Positions 27,074-37,585 of a DNA stretch of 64,000 bases are shown here, piece after piece (within the stretch, counting starts at the first letter, position 1; each line of letters opens with the position of its first letter). Made by a program: the position numbers and the translations under genes. The notes below the pieces were generated by a model. The model saw only the letters and a program-made list of their open reading frames with translations. It did no database searches and was not told where the DNA came from. Where the stretch lies: NCBI GenBank assembly GCA_958295725.1, contig OY282368.1, forward strand, positions 744,001-808,000, read 5' to 3'. The DNA is from an uncultured Alphaproteobacteria bacterium (GTDB lineage: Bacteria; Pseudomonadota; Alphaproteobacteria; UBA2966).

Positions 27074-27102
27074 TTGACAAATTCACTCCGCTTTCCTATG
27101 TA
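27074..27102 (+). promoter_or_regulatory. sigma-70-type promoter of the suf operon
   Basis: TTGACA at 27074-27079 and TATGTA at 27097-27102 are separated by exactly 17 bases. The -35 box is a perfect consensus. The first gene of the operon starts at 27150. The encoded Rrf2 protein probably acts here, but I do not see an unambiguous operator. Confidence 0.75.
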
Positions 27103-27149
27103 CCTGTTGGAACCCTTGGGAAACGATCATCTGGCACCGGACGCCCGCC

Positions 27150-27625
27150 ATGTTGAGACTCGGTCGTATGACGGATTACGCCGTGATGGTGATGGGCCAC
27201 ATGGCCCACCACCACGGTGAGTTGCGGACGACGTCGGACGTCGTTCTGTCCACCGGTCTACCGGCGCCGACCGTCAGCAAGCTGCTTCATCGCCTGGCGG
27301 AGCTGGAACTGCTCACGGCCGTTCGCGGCCGGAACGGCGGCTACAGGATGGACCGTCCCGCGACGGACATCTCCGTCGCCGAGATCATCTCCGGATTCGA
27401 GGGGCCCGTCGCCCTGACCGATTGCCTGCCCGCGGGGGGCGGGCTCTGCGATTTCGAGGACCGCTGCCGGGTGGGCGGACGCTGGGTCGTCGTCGCCGAG
27501 GCCGTTCAGCGGGTTCTCGACGACCTGACCCTGGCGGACATGCTCCTCCACGCGCCGCGCGGCGCTGGCGGATCGGCCGGGACGGGCGACCGGGTTCCGG
27601 TATCCGGGCCCATGGAGATCGGACC

Positions 27626-27629
<4 letters not shown>
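27150..27629 (+). CDS. Rrf2 family regulator of the SUF operon
   Basis: This winged-helix regulator of 159 residues starts [20 protein letters not shown] helix-turn-helix lies near residues 26-50 ([20 protein letters not shown]), followed by the family wing [14 protein letters not shown]. Three cysteines, Cys92, Cys100 and Cys106, have the spacing seen in IscR-type regulators that bind a [2Fe-2S] cluster. It can therefore sense Fe-S supply and control the operon it leads. Its stop overlaps the sufB start (ATGA). The C-terminal 20 residues are a variable tail. Confidence 0.9.
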
Positions 27630-29086
<1,457 letters not shown>

Positions 29087-29120
29087 GCCGCGCGATCCCC
29101 CGCACGGAACGGAAGAAGGA

Positions 29121-29873
29121 ATGCTGGAGATCCGAGACCTGCATGTCCGCGTGGACGAGCGGGAGGTCCTGAAGGGGATCGATCTGACCATCGCGCGCGG
29201 CGAAGTCCATGCCGTGATGGGTCCGAACGGTTCCGGGAAGAGTACGCTCGCCTATGCGCTGGCCGGACGGGACGGGTACGAGGTGACCGGAGGGACCGTC
29301 CGGTACCGGGGCGCCGACCTGCTGGCCCTCTCCATCGAGGAGCGCGCGCGCGAAGGGCTCTTTCTCGCCTTCCAGTACCCGGTCGAGATCCCGGGGGTCG
29401 CGGGCACGACGTTCCTGCGCGCGGCCGTGAACGCGCGGCGCAGGCACCGGGGCGAACGGGAGCTCGATGCCATGCAGTTCGTGAAGTTCGTGCGGGGAAA
29501 GCAGGCCGAGCTGAATATCCCGGACGACATGCTGAAGCGCCCGGTGAACGTCGGATTCTCCGGCGGCGAGAAGAAGCGGAACGAGGTCTTCCAGATGGCA
29601 CTGCTCGAGCCGACGTTCGCGGTGCTCGACGAGACCGATTCGGGCCTCGACATCGACGCCTTGAAGATGGTCGCCAACGGCGTCAACGCCTTGCGGGAAC
29701 CGGCCCGGTCGATGCTGGTGATCACGCATTACCAGCGCCTTCTCGACTACATCGTGCCCGACCGCGTTCATGTCCTCGCCCATGGCCGGATCGTCAAATC
29801 CGGGGGCAGGGAACTGGCGCTGGAGTTGGAGAGGGAAGGGTACGGCGCGCTGACGGCCGCCGAGGCCGCCTGA
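29121..29873 (+). CDS. sufC: Fe-S cluster assembly ATPase SufC
   Basis: SufC is the ABC-type ATPase of the SufBCD complex, 250 residues. Walker A is GPNGSGKST at residues 34-42, the signature VGFSGGEKKRNEV, and Walker B FAVLDETDSGLDID, the last being diagnostic for SufC. His in VITHYQRLLDYI completes the site. GGAAGAAGGA directly precedes the ATG at 29121. ATP binding dimerises SufC and opens the SufB-SufD interface. It lies between sufB and sufD in the usual order. Confidence 0.97.
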   Translation: MLEIRDLHVRVDEREVLKGIDLTIARGEVHAVMGPNGSGKSTLAYALAGRDGYEVTGGTVRYRGADLLALSIEERAREGLFLAFQYPVEIPGVAGTTFLRAAVNARRRHRGERELDAMQFVKFVRGKQAELNIPDDMLKRPVNVGFSGGEKKRNEVFQMALLEPTFAVLDETDSGLDIDALKMVANGVNALREPARSMLVITHYQRLLDYIVPDRVHVLAHGRIVKSGGRELALELEREGYGALTAAEAA

Positions 29874-29897
29874 AGCCGGGGAATGGGAGACCGGGAC

Positions 29898-31244
29898 ATG
29901 TCGCGCCGGATCGTAGCCGAGTTCCCGTTCGTCGAGCGTTTCGACGAGGTGGCCGCGGGACTGCCCGGTGCCGGGCTCGACTGGCTCGACGCGCTGCGCC
30001 GCGACTCCCTGGACGCTTTCAACCGGGTCGCCCTGCCGTCGACGCGCGTCGAGGCCTGGAAGTACACCAACCTCAAGGACCTCGCGAAAACGCCCTTCGA
30101 CATCGCGGCGTCGCCGGAAGGGGACTCGCCGTTCGATCTCGATGGCATCCGCGCGGGCGGACCGGGCGCCGGGCGCCGGCTGGTGTTCGTGAACGGCCGG
30201 TTCGACGCCGGCCGGTCCCGCACGGGGCCGCCGTCCGAGGGTCTTGCCGTGCTGAGCCTGGGCGAGGCGCTGCGGAGCCGGGCGCGGGTCGTGCGCCCGC
30301 ACATCGAACGCCTGTCCTCGTTGGAGGACGAGGCGTTTCTGGCCCTCAACACGGCGTTCATGATGGACGGTTGCGTGATCGTCGCAGGTGACGGCGTGAC
30401 GATCGACCGGCCGGTCGAAACGGTCTTCGTGAACGATGCGCGGTCGCCGACCAGCGTCCATCCGCGGAATCTCGTCGTCGCCGGAGCCGGCAGCCGGATC
30501 GCCTTGACCGAGACGCACGTCGGCGCCGGGCCGTCGGAGTACTGGTCCAACCCGGTGACGGAGATCGTCGTCGCCGCGTCCGCGTCCGTCGTTCACCGGA
30601 AGATCCAGCGCGAGTCCCGGCGCGCCTATCACCTGGCGAACACCCGCGTGACGTTGGCGGAACGGGGGACGTATCGCGCTTTTCTGATGTCGGTGGGGGC
30701 CGGGCTCTCCCGGTGCGAGATCGACGCCACGCTGGAGGGGGAAGGCGCCGATTGCCGGCTCGACGGGGCCTATCTCGCGCGGGACCGCCAGCACACCGAT
30801 ATCACGACCCGGGTCACCCACGCCGGGTCCGGGGGCAGTAGCCGGCAGGCGTTCAGGGGCGTGCTCGACGGCCGGAGCCGCGGGGTGTTCCAGGGGCGGG
30901 TCTCTGTCCGTCCGGACGCCCAGCGCACCGACGGCCATCAGCTCAACAAGACCCTTCTCCTCTCGAACGACGCGGAGATCGACACGAAGCCGGAACTGGA
31001 GATCTACGCCGACGACGTGAAGTGCAGCCACGGCGCCACGGCCGGTCATCTGGACGAACTCGAGCTGCTTTACCTTCGCTCGCGCGGCCTCGGCGCCGAG
31101 GAGGCGCGCCGGGTGCTGATCAGGGCTTTCGTGGCCGAAGCCGTGGAGTCGGTCGAGGACGGACCGTTCCGGGACCGTCTCGACGCCGAGATCGACGACT
31201 GGCTGTCGCGCGAGCCGCCGGCCGACGCGGAGGCGGGCGCATGA
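29898..31244 (+). CDS. sufD: Fe-S cluster assembly protein SufD
   Basis: SufD is the partner of SufB in the SufBC2D scaffold; 448 residues. The N-terminal helical part carries the family motif RVEAWKYTNLKDL near residue 50, and the C-terminal beta-helix part ends in DDVKCSHGATAGHLDELELLYLRSRGL, with the conserved Cys-Ser-His used at the cluster site. I chose the ATG at 29898 because GGGAG stands nine bases upstream; an ATG at 29883 in the same frame is an alternative. Its stop overlaps the sufS start (ATGA). Confidence 0.95.
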   Translation: MSRRIVAEFPFVERFDEVAAGLPGAGLDWLDALRRDSLDAFNRVALPSTRVEAWKYTNLKDLAKTPFDIAASPEGDSPFDLDGIRAGGPGAGRRLVFVNGRFDAGRSRTGPPSEGLAVLSLGEALRSRARVVRPHIERLSSLEDEAFLALNTAFMMDGCVIVAGDGVTIDRPVETVFVNDARSPTSVHPRNLVVAGAGSRIALTETHVGAGPSEYWSNPVTEIVVAASASVVHRKIQRESRRAYHLANTRVTLAERGTYRAFLMSVGAGLSRCEIDATLEGEGADCRLDGAYLARDRQHTDITTRVTHAGSGGSSRQAFRGVLDGRSRGVFQGRVSVRPDAQRTDGHQLNKTLLLSNDAEIDTKPELEIYADDVKCSHGATAGHLDELELLYLRSRGLGAEEARRVLIRAFVAEAVESVEDGPFRDRLDAEIDDWLSREPPADAEAGA

Positions 31245-32515
31245 ACCCGGCGGTCGCGGAGGTGGCGTGGCGCGGTGCCGACCGCGCGGGTCCGCCGGCA
31301 TACGATGTCGACAGGGTGCGGGCGGACTTTCCCATCCTGTCGCGGGAGGTGCGCGGGAAGCCGCTGACCTTCCTCGACAGCGGCGCCAGCGCCCAGAAAC
31401 CGCGCGCCGTGATCGACGCCGTCTCCGCCGTCTACGAGAGGGAATACGCCAACATCCACCGGGGTGTGCACTACCTGAGCGCGCGGGCGACGGAGCTCCA
31501 CGACGAGGCCCGCGAGAAGGTCCGGGCGTACCTCAACGCGGCGGAAACCCGCGAGATCGTGTTCACCAGGAACGCGACCGAGGCGATCAACCTCGTGGCC
31601 AGCAGCTTCGCGGCGCGACGCCTTCGGGAGGGAGACGAGATCCTGCTGACCGAGCTCGAGCACCACGCCAATATCGTGCCCTGGCAGCTCGCGGCCGAAC
31701 GCGCGGGCGCCGCGGTCAGGGCCGCACCGGTGGACGACGACGGCCTCGTCGATCTCGAGGCTTTCGAGGCGATGCTCACCCCGCGCACGAGGATGGTGGC
31801 GTTCACGCATATCTCCAACGTGCTGGGAGTGGTCACGCCGGCCAGGGAGATGACCCGGCTCGCGCGCGAAAAGGGCATCCCCGTTCTCATCGACGGGGCG
31901 CAGAGCGCGGTGCATCTCGACGTCGACGTCCGGGATCTGGGCTGCGATTTTTTCGCTTTCACCGGTCACAAGCTCTACGGCCCGTCCGGCATCGGCGTGC
32001 TCTACGGGAAGGCGGAACACCTGGAGGCCATGCCGCCCTACCAGGGCGGCGGCGACATGATCGAGTACGTCACCTTCGAGAAGACGACGTTCGCCGCGCC
32101 GCCCGAACGATTCGAGGCGGGAACGCCGAACATCTCGGGCGCGATCGGGCTCGGGGCGGCCATCGATTACGTCAACGCGCTCGGCCGCGACGCCGTGGCG
32201 GCCCACGAACGCGACCTGCTCCGGTACGCCACCGCGCGGCTGTCGGACGCGCCCGGTGTCCGGCTCTTCGGCGCCAGGGGCGAGAAGGCCGGCATCGTCT
32301 CTTTCCTGCAGGACGACGTGCATCCGCACGACGTGGGCACGATCCTGGACCGGGACGGCATCGCGGTCCGCGTCGGCCACCATTGCGCGCAGCCGCTGAT
32401 GGACCGCTTCGGCATATCCGGCACCGTGCGCGCCTCGATCGGTCTCTACAACACGCGCGAGGAAATCGACCGGCTCGTGGACTCGCTCCACCATGTGAAG
32501 GAGATTTTCGGCTGA
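31241..32515 (+). CDS. sufS: cysteine desulfurase SufS
   Basis: This group II cysteine desulfurase, 424 residues, takes sulfur from cysteine and passes it on as persulfide. The PLP lysine is Lys244 in FTGHKLYGPSGIG, the PLP-stacking His141 sits in ELEHHANIVPWQ, and the active-site Cys382 in RVGHHCAQPLMDRF. The start overlaps the sufD stop and the stop overlaps the sufU start by one base, so translation is coupled across the operon. The N-terminal 15 residues before the fold are variable. Confidence 0.96.
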   Translation: MNPAVAEVAWRGADRAGPPAYDVDRVRADFPILSREVRGKPLTFLDSGASAQKPRAVIDAVSAVYEREYANIHRGVHYLSARATELHDEAREKVRAYLNAAETREIVFTRNATEAINLVASSFAARRLREGDEILLTELEHHANIVPWQLAAERAGAAVRAAPVDDDGLVDLEAFEAMLTPRTRMVAFTHISNVLGVVTPAREMTRLAREKGIPVLIDGAQSAVHLDVDVRDLGCDFFAFTGHKLYGPSGIGVLYGKAEHLEAMPPYQGGGDMIEYVTFEKTTFAAPPERFEAGTPNISGAIGLGAAIDYVNALGRDAVAAHERDLLRYATARLSDAPGVRLFGARGEKAGIVSFLQDDVHPHDVGTILDRDGIAVRVGHHCAQPLMDRFGISGTVRASIGLYNTREEIDRLVDSLHHVKEIFG

Positions 32516-32979
32516 TGCTGGACGATCTCAGGGAACTCTATCAGGAAGTCATCCTCGACCACGGCCGGAACCCGCGGAACTACGGGAAGCCGGACGAGGC
32601 GAGCCATCGCGCCGCCGGACACAATCCGTTGTGCGGCGACCGCATCTCCGTCTATCTCGATGTCGACGGGGAGGGCGTGGTGCGGAACGCGGCGTTCGAC
32701 GGACGCGGCTGCGCCATCTCCCAGGCCTCCGCGTCGCTGATGACGGAGATCGTTCCGGGCAAGACGCTGGCGCAGGTCGGCGCGTTGTTCCGGAACTTCC
32801 ACGGGATGTGCACGTCCGATGCCGGCGCGGAGACGGACGAGCGCCTCGCCGACGAGATGGACCGCCTCCGGGTGCTGTCCGGGGTGCGCCAGTACCCGAT
32901 CCGGGTGAAGTGCGCGACTCTCGCCTGGCACACGATGAACGCGGCGCTCCAGGGCGAAGCCGAAGCGACGACAGAATAG
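32515..32979 (+). CDS. sufU: SufU/NifU-like sulfur relay or scaffold protein
   Basis: This IscU-fold protein of 154 residues has Cys40 with Asp42 (NPLCGDRI), Cys66 (GRGCAISQASAS) and Cys133 (VKCATLAW). The 18-residue insertion between the second and third cysteines and lack of the LPPVK motif place it in the SufU group, which binds zinc and accepts sulfur from SufS. No sufE is present in this operon, which fits SufU acting as the SufS partner. It starts in a TGATG overlap with sufS. Confidence 0.92.
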   Translation: MLDDLRELYQEVILDHGRNPRNYGKPDEASHRAAGHNPLCGDRISVYLDVDGEGVVRNAAFDGRGCAISQASASLMTEIVPGKTLAQVGALFRNFHGMCTSDAGAETDERLADEMDRLRVLSGVRQYPIRVKCATLAWHTMNAALQGEAEATTE

Positions 32980-32986
32980 GTTCGCG

Positions 32987-33415
32987 ATGCAGCAGGAATC
33001 GGAACGGAGAGACCTTCGCGACGGTCCGTCGCTCGTGGACTTCATGCCGGAGCGGCCGGCGCCGGAGCCGTTCGTCGCGCGGTCGGGGTCCCCGAGGCCC
33101 GGCGACGCGGGGACGCTTCCCGGCGAGGACGTCCTGATCGAGGCGATGCGGACGGTCTACGACCCGGAGATCCCGGTCAACATCTACGATCTCGGTCTCG
33201 TCTACGACGTGTCGCTGGCGGAAAGCGGCGATGTCGCCATCGAGATGACCTTGACGGCCCCGGGTTGTCCCGTGGCCGGCGAACTGCCGGGCTGGGTCGC
33301 CGACGCGGTCGCCGCGGTCGACGGTGTCGGAGAGGTCGAGGTGGCGCTGGTATGGGATCCGCCGTGGTCCCCGGACCGCATGTCGGACGACGCGAAACTC
33401 GCGCTGGATTTTTGA
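32987..33415 (+). CDS. sufT: SufT / MIP18 family (DUF59) Fe-S assembly protein
   Basis: The core (residues 45-142) is a DUF59/MIP18 domain with MRTVYDPEIPVNIYDLGLVY, MTLTAPGCPVAGELPG and VWDPPWSPDRMS, typical of SufT. A variable, proline-rich N-terminal segment of about 45 residues comes before it. These proteins help in Fe-S maturation when demand is high. It starts eight bases after sufU and stops seven bases before the A-type carrier. Confidence 0.93.
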   Translation: MQQESERRDLRDGPSLVDFMPERPAPEPFVARSGSPRPGDAGTLPGEDVLIEAMRTVYDPEIPVNIYDLGLVYDVSLAESGDVAIEMTLTAPGCPVAGELPGWVADAVAAVDGVGEVEVALVWDPPWSPDRMSDDAKLALDF

Positions 33416-33421
33416 GGGTTC

Positions 33422-33787
33422 ATGGGGATGGGAATGGAACCGAAGGGAATGACCGATCGGGAATTGTTCAGGCTGACGGATGCCGCGGCGCGCCAGGTGA
33501 GGCATCTCATCGACGTGGGCGACAAGGCCGGCGCGGTGTTGCGCATCAGCGTGAAGACCCGGGGGTGCTCGGGCCTCGCCTACGCGATGGAATACGCGGA
33601 CGCGCCGCTTCCCATGGACGAGCTCGTCGAGGACAGGGGCGTGAAGATCTGCGTCGATCCGCTGGCCACGATGTATCTCGCCGGCACCGAGATGGATTAT
33701 GTCGAGGACAGGCTGAGCTCGGGCTTCGTGTTCAACAACCCGAACGAAAAGGGCCGTTGCGGCTGCGGCGAGTCGTTTCACGTTTAG
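33422..33787 (+). CDS. sufA: A-type Fe-S carrier protein (HesB/IscA/SufA family)
   Basis: This A-type carrier of 121 residues has the three cluster-binding cysteines in the expected places: one in VKTRGCSGLAYAMEY and two in GRCGCGESFHV at the C-terminus. It accepts a cluster from the scaffold and delivers it to targets. The N-terminal MGMGMEPKGM leaves the exact start open; the first ATG has GAGGG five bases upstream, while ATGs at 33434 and 33449 are also possible. It is the last gene of the suf operon; sufA is assigned by position and family. Confidence 0.9.
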   Translation: MGMGMEPKGMTDRELFRLTDAAARQVRHLIDVGDKAGAVLRISVKTRGCSGLAYAMEYADAPLPMDELVEDRGVKICVDPLATMYLAGTEMDYVEDRLSSGFVFNNPNEKGRCGCGESFHV

Positions 33788-33851
33788 CCGCCGTCCGGCG
33801 GTCGCTCCGTTCTTCTCCACCGCCCCGACCGGCGGGAAGGGACCGGACGGC

Positions 33852-36185
33852 GTGACCGGCTCCCGCATCGGACGACCGTTGCGGCGGATCGAGGACGGGC
33901 GGTTCCTCGCCGGCGCCGGGACCTTCGTCGACGACATCGACCTGCCGGACATGGCGCATGGCGCGGTGCTGCGGTCGCCCCACGCCCACGCGCGTATTCT
34001 CTCGGTCGACACGGCTTCGGCGCTCGCGGCGCCCGGGGTTCTCGCGATCCATACCTGCGCCGATCTGGCCGCAGGGGGTCTCGGCGCGATCGAAACGCGG
34101 ACGGTGCTGAACAACCGGGACGGGACGCCGCTCGCCAAACCGGCGCGTCCGATCCTGGCCGACGGGCGCGCGCGCTTCGTCGGCGACGCCGTCGCGTTCG
34201 TCGTGGCCGAGAGCGTCGCGGCCGCCAGAGACGCCATGGAGTCGATCGAGGTCGTCTACGAACCGCTTCCCGCGGTCGTCGAGCCGCGCGCCGCGCTCGA
34301 ACCCGGAGCGCCCCTGGTCTGGGACGGAGTGGAGGGAAACCTGTGCCTCGACTACGAGGCGGGCGATCCCGAAGCGGTCGACTCCGCGTTTGCCGCCGCC
34401 GCGCATGTCGTCCGCATCGAGATCCTCAACCAGCGCGTCGCGGTCGTTCCTCTGGAACCGCGCGGCGCCGTCGGCGAATACGACTCCGCGACGGGATCCT
34501 TCACGCTCACGGCATCGACCCAGAACGTGCATGTCCTCCGCGATCAGCTCGCCGCCGAGATATTCGACGTTCCCGCCGAGGCCGTGCGCGTGAGGGCGGC
34601 GGATGTCGGCGGCGGGTTCGGCGCCAAGAACGCCCTTTATCCGGAGTATCCGCTGGTGCTGTTCGCGGCGCGGGAGCTCGGGCGGCCGGTCAAGTGGATC
34701 GCCGATCGCTCCGAGAGTTTCCTGAGCGACAACGACGGCCGGGATCAGTGGAGCGAGGTCTCGCTCGCCCTCGACGAGGAGCGCCGTTTCCTGGCCTTGC
34801 GCGTGCTTTCCGTCGGCGAGGCCGGGGCCTATCTCGCCGCCAACAGCGCCAGCATCGCCACCGCGGCCACGGTGAGGACCGTCGGCGGGCACTATCGGAT
34901 CGGCGCGCGTCACTTCCGTTCGAAGGTCGCGTTCACCCATACCTCGCCGACCGACCCCTATCGCGGCGCGGGCCGGCCCGAGGCCACGTACCAGATCGAA
35001 CGTGTCATCGACGCGGCCGCCCGGGAGCTCGCCGTCGACCGTGTCGAGCTCCGGCGCCTGAACGTCCTCCGGCCCGACGAGTTGCCCTACGACAACGGCC
35101 TCGGCCATACCTTCGATACCGGCGATTTCCCGGAGGTCCTCGATCGCGCGCTGGAACCGGCGGCGTGGCCGGAGGCGGAGCGCCGGGGAGCGCCCGGCAG
35201 ACCGGGGATTCTTCGCGGTATCGGGATGAGTTTCTGGCTGGCGCCCACCGGGGGGCCGTCCAGGGAGTACGCGGCCTTGCGCTTCGCCGATGACGGGTCC
35301 GTCGTGCTGGCGGTCGGGAGCCAGTCCACGGGCATGGGGCACGAGACCGCGTTGACCCAGCTCGTCGCGACGTGGCTCGGCGTTCCCCGCGCGGCCGTCG
35401 TCTATCGCCAGGGCGATACCGATGCGACGCCCTCCGGCGGCGGACATTCCGGCTCGCGCACTCTCGGCATGGCCGGGTCGGCTCTCAGGGTGGTTTCGGA
35501 CCGGGTCGTCGAGAAGGCTGCGCCGGTCGCCGCCCACCTGCTGGAGGCGGCGCCGGCGGACGTGCGCTTCGCCGAAGGCGCGTTCGTCGTCGCCGGGACC
35601 GACCGGCGCGTCGCGATGACGGACGTCGTCCGGGCGTCTTTCGATCCGTCGCGATGCCCGGACGGGTTCGAAGGTCCGCTGGACGACGAGGAAGTCTACG
35701 AACGGCCCTGGATCTCCTATCCCAACGGCTGTCACGTGGCGGAGGTCGAGGTCGATCCGGACACCGGCGCCGTCGCGGTCGTCGGCTACCGCGCGGTCGA
35801 GGACGCGGGTCCGGTCGTCAATCCGATGACGGCGGAAGGCCAGGTCATGGGCGGCGTCGCCCAGGGCATCGGGCAGGCGGTCGTGGAGGGCGTCGCTTAC
35901 GAGTCCGGCGGCGGGCAGCTCCTGACCGGGTCCCTGATGGATTACTGCCTGCCCCGCGCCGACGATCTTCCGAACATGCGGGTCCGCTTCTTCGAGGACG
36001 CCCCTTCCACGAACAACCTGCTCGGGGTCAAGGGCGTGGGGGAGGCGGGATGCGTCGGCGCGCCGCCGGCCGTGGTCAACGCCGTGCTGGATGCCCTCCG
36101 TCCCCATGGCGTGCGCGGTCTCGATATGCCCCTGACACCCGAGAAGATCTGGCGCGCCATCCGCGCGGCGCGAGCGCGTGCGTGA
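33852..36185 (+). CDS. xanthine-dehydrogenase-family molybdopterin-binding large subunit (CoxL-like), without partner subunits
   Basis: This large subunit of 777 residues is from the xanthine oxidase/CO dehydrogenase family. It has the N-terminal domain RRIEDGRFLAGAGTFVDDI, then ADVGGGFGAKN, the active-site loop DPYRGAGRPEA and the catalytic glutamate in GVKGVGEAGCVGAPPA. The loop lacks the Cys of true (form I) CO dehydrogenase, so it is a form II-type hydroxylase of unknown substrate. The family needs FAD and [2Fe-2S] subunits, but none is encoded next to it. It follows the suf operon by 64 bases. The GTG start at 33852 has GAAGGGA upstream. Confidence 0.9.
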   Translation: MTGSRIGRPLRRIEDGRFLAGAGTFVDDIDLPDMAHGAVLRSPHAHARILSVDTASALAAPGVLAIHTCADLAAGGLGAIETRTVLNNRDGTPLAKPARPILADGRARFVGDAVAFVVAESVAAARDAMESIEVVYEPLPAVVEPRAALEPGAPLVWDGVEGNLCLDYEAGDPEAVDSAFAAAAHVVRIEILNQRVAVVPLEPRGAVGEYDSATGSFTLTASTQNVHVLRDQLAAEIFDVPAEAVRVRAADVGGGFGAKNALYPEYPLVLFAARELGRPVKWIADRSESFLSDNDGRDQWSEVSLALDEERRFLALRVLSVGEAGAYLAANSASIATAATVRTVGGHYRIGARHFRSKVAFTHTSPTDPYRGAGRPEATYQIERVIDAAARELAVDRVELRRLNVLRPDELPYDNGLGHTFDTGDFPEVLDRALEPAAWPEAERRGAPGRPGILRGIGMSFWLAPTGGPSREYAALRFADDGSVVLAVGSQSTGMGHETALTQLVATWLGVPRAAVVYRQGDTDATPSGGGHSGSRTLGMAGSALRVVSDRVVEKAAPVAAHLLEAAPADVRFAEGAFVVAGTDRRVAMTDVVRASFDPSRCPDGFEGPLDDEEVYERPWISYPNGCHVAEVEVDPDTGAVAVVGYRAVEDAGPVVNPMTAEGQVMGGVAQGIGQAVVEGVAYESGGGQLLTGSLMDYCLPRADDLPNMRVRFFEDAPSTNNLLGVKGVGEAGCVGAPPAVVNAVLDALRPHGVRGLDMPLTPEKIWRAIRAARARA

Positions 36186-36341
36186 CGGGCCGCGCCCGGT
36201 GGCAACAGGGGCGATGGTGGCAGCGAACGCGCGATTGACGGCGGCGGTCGGGGCGTACTTCGCCGGCCTGCGCCGCGCCCGCGCCTCGGGCGGGGCGACG
36301 GGGGAGCAACAGCGGCACCACGCCTCCTCCCGGGACGGTCG

Positions 36342-36611
36342 ATGGCACAACTCGATCCCGAGCCGTCGCGCGCAACGAAGCGGCGGCCCCTCGTCGTCCC
36401 GCCGGTCCCGATTGCGCTGAAGGCGGCCCTCTACGAAGCGTTCCGCAACGCCGGCGTGCCGCAACGCCGTCTCGCTCGAGACCTTGAGGTCGCCGAAAGC
36501 GAGGTGCGGCGCATGTTGGATCCCGACCATACTACGAAGGCGGGTACCATCGACCGTGCCTTGCGCCGGTTAGGCAAGTGCGTCAGCGTGACCGTCGGCG
36601 AGGCTGCGTGA
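36342..36611 (+). pseudogene. HicB-like antitoxin, C-terminal fragment
   Basis: The 89 residues resemble the C-terminal part of HicB antitoxins. There is a linker, then VVPPVPIALKAALYEAFRNAGVPQRRLARDLEVAESEVRRMLDPDHTTK, a helix-turn-helix typical for their DNA-binding domain. The N-terminal partial RNase-H-like domain is missing, and no hicA is nearby. Upstream, another frame (AANARLTAAVGAYF) could be a frameshifted remnant of the linker. I treat it as a relic, though a short DNA-binding protein could still be made from the ATG at 36342. Confidence 0.55.
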
Positions 36612-36660
36612 TCCGCACATCCACTGAAACCGGGAAGACCCTCGTTGTGCTGTGCGGCCT

Positions 36661-37146
36661 ATGCGGGCCATGACAACCGATCCGAGAGTTGCAGCGATGC
36701 CCCATCGAATCTTCTTTGGCGTCGATTTGGCTGCCTGGGTCTACGGGACAATCGAAAAACACCGAGACGGCGCTTTGTGGCGGCCCGCTTGGGTTGACAC
36801 CTATCGAGAGATCGGTGGCACGGCGAAGACCAGCGGCGAGAAGAGCTGTCCAATGACGGCGGCGAGAATACTGTACTGCCTGGGTCGGCTGAAGAACGGT
36901 GGCCTGCCGTTCAGGGACTGCGAGATATCCGACCTTTGGAAGCACTCCAGGAACGGAACGTACGCAATTCTCGCTGTGAGACTTCTGCGCGAGAGTCCGC
37001 ACGTGAGCAAAAGCTCGCTGTGGGCAGAAACTCAACGCGCTGTGAGGCGCGAGACCGGTGACGAACCGGCTCGCACCAACCAGGGCGGCCCGACGCTGGC
37101 TTATCAACTGTGGCATCTTGGCCTGATCGTGGAGGAGCCTGCGTGA
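36661..37146 (+). CDS. uncharacterised small protein, possibly DUF6979-like
   Basis: This frame of about 161 residues has a composition less GC-biased than its neighbours, suggesting transfer from outside. Recognisable points are WRPAWVDTYREIGG, GEKSCPMTAARILYCLG, a Cys-containing helix, SRNGTYAILAVRLLRESP and the ending LAYQLWHLGLIVEEP. This resembles uncharacterised proteins I associate with DUF6979, but I cannot confirm it. The start is uncertain: ATGs at 36661, 36670 and 36697 share the frame and none has a strong ribosome site. It lies between a HicB fragment and a transposase relic, so it may be cargo of an old mobile unit. Confidence 0.5.
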   Translation: MRAMTTDPRVAAMPHRIFFGVDLAAWVYGTIEKHRDGALWRPAWVDTYREIGGTAKTSGEKSCPMTAARILYCLGRLKNGGLPFRDCEISDLWKHSRNGTYAILAVRLLRESPHVSKSSLWAETQRAVRRETGDEPARTNQGGPTLAYQLWHLGLIVEEPA

Positions 37147-37149
37147 CCA

Positions 37150-37576
37150 CTGTGCACAAGTGGACATGCGCCCAAGCCCGTCGATGCGCCACCGCCAACA
37201 ACGCCAAACGCTTCCTCGACACGCTCCAGAACCCCATGCCCTTCCCCATCCGGGCCATACAGGTCGATGGCGGAAGCGAGTTCAAGGCCGACTTCGAGAC
37301 CGAATGCCGGAAACGCGGTATCGACCTCTTCGAACTACCCCCAGATCGCCCGAACCCGATGGACATGTCGAGCGCGACGACGGTGCTTGGCGATACGAGC
37401 GCCACGCGACATGGGACCCGCCCGACGACGACCTCGACGACACCGACCGGTGGATCGACGCCTTCGCCGACGAGTCCGACATCTTCCGACCGCACCAGGC
37501 CCTCGACGGACATACCCCTGTCGAGTACCTTGCCAGACACACAGCCGAAGAACCCCTCCCGTCTCATATGTCCTGA
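37150..37576 (+). pseudogene. decayed IS481-like transposase, C-terminal half with frameshift
   Basis: The relic shows the second half of an integrase-type transposase: KWTCAQA..ATANNAKRFLDTL, then IRAIQVDGGSEFKADFE carrying a catalytic Asp, in one frame. The reading then moves to another frame with RSPEPDGHVERDDGAWRYE and FRPHQALDGHTPVEYLARH to the stop. The shift sits in the C-run at 37338-37342 and looks like one lost base. The N-terminal half is missing. The stop codon lies inside the terminal repeat at 37561-37585. Confidence 0.8.
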
Positions 37577-37585
37577 ACCAGGACA
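37561..37585 (-). repeat. IS481-like terminal repeat, relic 2
   Basis: These 25 bases are the exact reverse complement of 49330-49354. They contain the palindrome TGTCCTGAACCAGGACA. They mark the end of the decayed transposase and overlap its stop codon. Confidence 0.8.

Noticed and set aside
33852-36185. True carbon monoxide dehydrogenase large subunit
   Set aside because: The active loop reads PYRGAGR and lacks the cysteine-containing loop of form I CoxL.
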